From positions 1 to 6,979 of the forward strand of contig CAZRNB010000142.1 of the NCBI GenBank assembly GCA_964601355.1: a stretch of 6,979 bases of DNA, in the 5' to 3' direction. Shown here piece after piece: positions 5,594-6,979 of the stretch. Position 1 is the stretch's first letter. Each line of letters begins with the position of its first letter. The translations under genes and the position numbers were made by a program. The DNA comes from CAZRNB01 sp964601355 (GTDB lineage Bacteria > Planctomycetota > Phycisphaerae > Sedimentisphaerales > Anaerobacaceae). The notes beneath the pieces were generated by a model. It did not search any database. It saw only the letters and a list, made by a program, of their open reading frames with translations, and was not told the origin of the DNA.

Positions 5594-6724
5594 ATGCCGA
5601 TGAACGCAGAAATAGTAACCAAACGCATCAAGGCAATTCATCACGAGCTTGCCAACAGGGGAATAGACTGCCTTATTCTGACCAATCCGTCCAATGTAAC
5701 TTATGCGACCGCCTTTTCAGGTTCTGATAGCTGGGCGATTATTACGAAGGACGAGAGACGAGGGGCGAGAGACGGGAGACGTATTTTTCTCTTGACCGAT
5801 AGCAGGTACACCGAGCAGGCCCAAAAAGAATGTGTTGGCTGCAAAATCATCAGGCGAGCCGACTCTGAGCCTTTGACCCAGGCAGTGACTAAACTGATAA
5901 GAGAGTTGAAATCTGTCCGAATACGCAATGTGCGGGTTGAAAAATCCATCTCGATGGCCTGCTTCGAGGCATTACAGAAAAGCATAAAGGCCAGGCTCAG
6001 GACAGTAGATGCTATTATCGAATCTCTGCGCAGCATTAAAGACAAAAGTGAAGTTGCAGCTATTCGTACTGCCGCTTCGATAGCTGCAAGAGCTTTTAGA
6101 CAAACTCTGCGCAAGATAAAGCCGGGAGTAACGGAGAATGAGCTTGCCGGCCTGCTCAATCTTGAGCTTCGCAAATTTGGAGCGGTAAATAGCTTTGATA
6201 CGATTATCGCCTTTGGCCCGAACGCCTCGCGGCCTCATCATCAGCCGGGCAAAAGGTCCCTTAAACGAAACGATACGGTCTTGATAGACTTCGGAGCCAA
6301 GTGCAAGGGCTACTGCTGCGATATCACCCGATGTTTCGCGGTTGGCAGGCCGACGGCTTTTTATAAAAGGGTCTGTGACGTGGTGGAGCAGGCACAAGCC
6401 GCTGCGATAAAAATGGTAAAAGCAGGCGTTGAAATCAGCCGGGTTGATGCTGCTGCCAGGGGGGTAATTGCCGGCAATATCTTGCCTGTTTACGGCCACG
6501 GCACAGGACACGGCCTGGGTTTGGAGATACATGAATTGCCGTACATAAAAGCCGGGACCGAAGGCAGGCTGCGGGCCGGCGAAGTTATTACAATCGAGCC
6601 TGGCGTTTATATCCCCGGCAAATTAGGCGTGCGAATAGAAGATGACGTTCTCGTGACCGATGATGGATGCAGGATACTAACGCGGAGTTGTCCGCACGGT
6701 GTTTTTAGGAAGCGGCTGTCTTAA
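5594..6724 (+). CDS. M24B family Xaa-Pro peptidase (aminopeptidase P / Xaa-Pro dipeptidase type)
   Basis: The product is 376 aa and is predicted to release the residue before a proline at peptide N-termini, in the cytoplasm. The N-terminal creatinase-like domain spans about 1-145 and the pita-bread catalytic domain about 150-370. All five expected metal ligands are present: D232 (in IDFGA), D243 (in CDITR), H306 (in GHGTGHGLG), E335 (in TIEPGVY) and E349 (in VRIEDD). Accessory histidines H215 (in RPHHQPG) and H313 (in EIHELPY) are also conserved-looking. TGAGGA (5585-5590) precedes two possible starts: ATG 5594 (three-base gap) and ATG 5600 (nine-base gap). Both are reasonable and differ by two residues. 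Residues 54-60 (ERRGARD) look like an insertion made by heptamer repeats at 5744-5781. PepP-type and PepQ-type specificity cannot be separated here. Confidence 0.94.
   Translation: MPMNAEIVTKRIKAIHHELANRGIDCLILTNPSNVTYATAFSGSDSWAIITKDERRGARDGRRIFLLTDSRYTEQAQKECVGCKIIRRADSEPLTQAVTKLIRELKSVRIRNVRVEKSISMACFEALQKSIKARLRTVDAIIESLRSIKDKSEVAAIRTAASIAARAFRQTLRKIKPGVTENELAGLLNLELRKFGAVNSFDTIIAFGPNASRPHHQPGKRSLKRNDTVLIDFGAKCKGYCCDITRCFAVGRPTAFYKRVCDVVEQAQAAAIKMVKAGVEISRVDAAARGVIAGNILPVYGHGTGHGLGLEIHELPYIKAGTEGRLRAGEVITIEPGVYIPGKLGVRIEDDVLVTDDGCRILTRSCPHGVFRKRLS
5744..5781. repeat. Intragenic heptamer repeat (ACGAGAG) in the peptidase gene
   Basis: Five head-to-tail 7-bp units plus a partial sixth are seen: ACGAAGG (5744-5750), ACGAGAG (5751-5757), ACGAGGG (5758-5764), GCGAGAG (5765-5771), ACGGGAG (5772-5778), then ACG. 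They encode an Arg/Asp/Glu-rich segment at residues 51-63 between two predicted beta-strands of the N-terminal domain. Removing 21 nt (5753-5773) would leave ITKDGRRIFLLTDSRY, which reads like an ordinary family sequence. Confidence 0.8.
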
Positions 6725-6756
6725 GATTCAAGCAATTTTTGGATTCCATTTTCCAT

Positions 6757-6772
6757 CTTGCATCGGTGCAAG
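6757..6772 (+). terminator. Small hairpin downstream of the peptidase gene, weak terminator candidate
   Basis: CTTGCA (6757-6762) pairs perfectly with TGCAAG (6767-6772) around a TCGG loop, 32 bases past the stop codon. No T-run follows, so an intrinsic terminator is doubtful. Confidence 0.25.
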
Positions 6773-6794
6773 CCTGCCTCCGCGAAGGTCTTTT

Positions 6795-6900
6795 GTCACC
6801 CCGAGCGAAGCCGAGGAACCTGCCTATCATGCTTGCCCTGCATAGCCCATTATTTCGGGCGAAGCAGGGAGCGAAGTCGAACGGGCTCGACATGACGACT
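6795..6900. repeat. Dispersed palindromic repeat copy in the non-coding tail
   Basis: GAGCGAAGCCGA (6803-6814) recurs with one change as GAGCGAAGTCGA (6869-6880). Between them is a hairpin: CCCTGC (6836-6841) pairs with GCAGGG (6864-6869), and after a three-base internal loop GCCC (6845-6848) pairs with GGGC (6857-6860). The 3' arm GGGCGAAGC (6857-6865) is the exact reverse complement of 3-11, linking it to the repeat at the start of the window. The open frames crossing this region look non-coding. Confidence 0.55.
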
Positions 6901-6921
6901 CGCACGATGTGAACTCTGGAG

Positions 6922-6979
6922 TGGCCCCCAAAAACTGTACCATTGTAGATTAGAGGGTATCCGATAAGATTAGTTGGTT
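6922..6979. mobile_element. Possible terminus of an insertion sequence running off the window
   Basis: From 6922 the text TGGCCCCCAAAAACTGTACC resembles the terminal inverted repeats of IS3-type elements, which begin TG and often carry a C-run followed by AAAACTG. Only 58 bases are present, no transposase start is visible and the other end is outside the window, so this rests on resemblance alone. It follows directly on the repeat-rich tail. Confidence 0.35.

Noticed and set aside
6705..6905. Minus-strand open frame of 66 codons in the 3' tail
   Set aside because: It is read through the palindromic repeats, lacks a ribosome site and has no recognisable protein features.

Overview
The window reads as chromosomal DNA of moderate GC content from a Planctomycetota-like bacterium, possibly of the Phycisphaerae/Sedimentisphaerales type. 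This is inferred from three things: a Tat-exported Gfo/Idh/MocA oxidoreductase, a secreted tandem SH3-like protein of a kind common in that group, and many short repeats between genes. No rRNA or other phylogenetic marker is present, so the placement is tentative.

Layout. Positions 1-184 hold a fragment of a dispersed palindromic repeat and then an AT-rich leader with a plausible promoter. Two co-directional Gfo/Idh/MocA oxidoreductase genes follow: a cytoplasmic-type protein (200-1372) and a Tat-signal protein (1469-2785). They are separated by 96 bp filled with ACTTTAG repeats. A hairpin and a 22-bp tandem repeat lie at the convergent junction near 2790-2850. On the minus strand come a secreted protein with two SH3-like domains (2845-4122) and a rhomboid intramembrane serine protease with a TPR-like C-terminal tail (4280-5482). 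The 157 bp between them contain a heptamer repeat array and a likely separate promoter. A divergent intergenic region leads to a plus-strand M24B Xaa-Pro peptidase (5594-6724). The last 255 bp hold no gene. They contain a weak hairpin, a second copy of the dispersed repeat type seen at position 1, and, at the edge, what may be the terminus of an insertion sequence.

How the genes work together. The two oxidoreductases plausibly act on related sugar or polyol substrates, one inside and one outside the cytoplasmic membrane. The SH3-like protein, the rhomboid and the peptidase concern the envelope and protein turnover. Nothing in the sequence ties all five into one pathway.

I see no clear new defence, CRISPR or biosynthetic system. 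The most unusual signal is the recurrence of 7-bp tandem repeats in different settings: in a promoter/leader, in a 5' untranslated region, and inside the peptidase gene. In the peptidase they appear to have added exactly 21 nt (seven codons) without breaking the frame.
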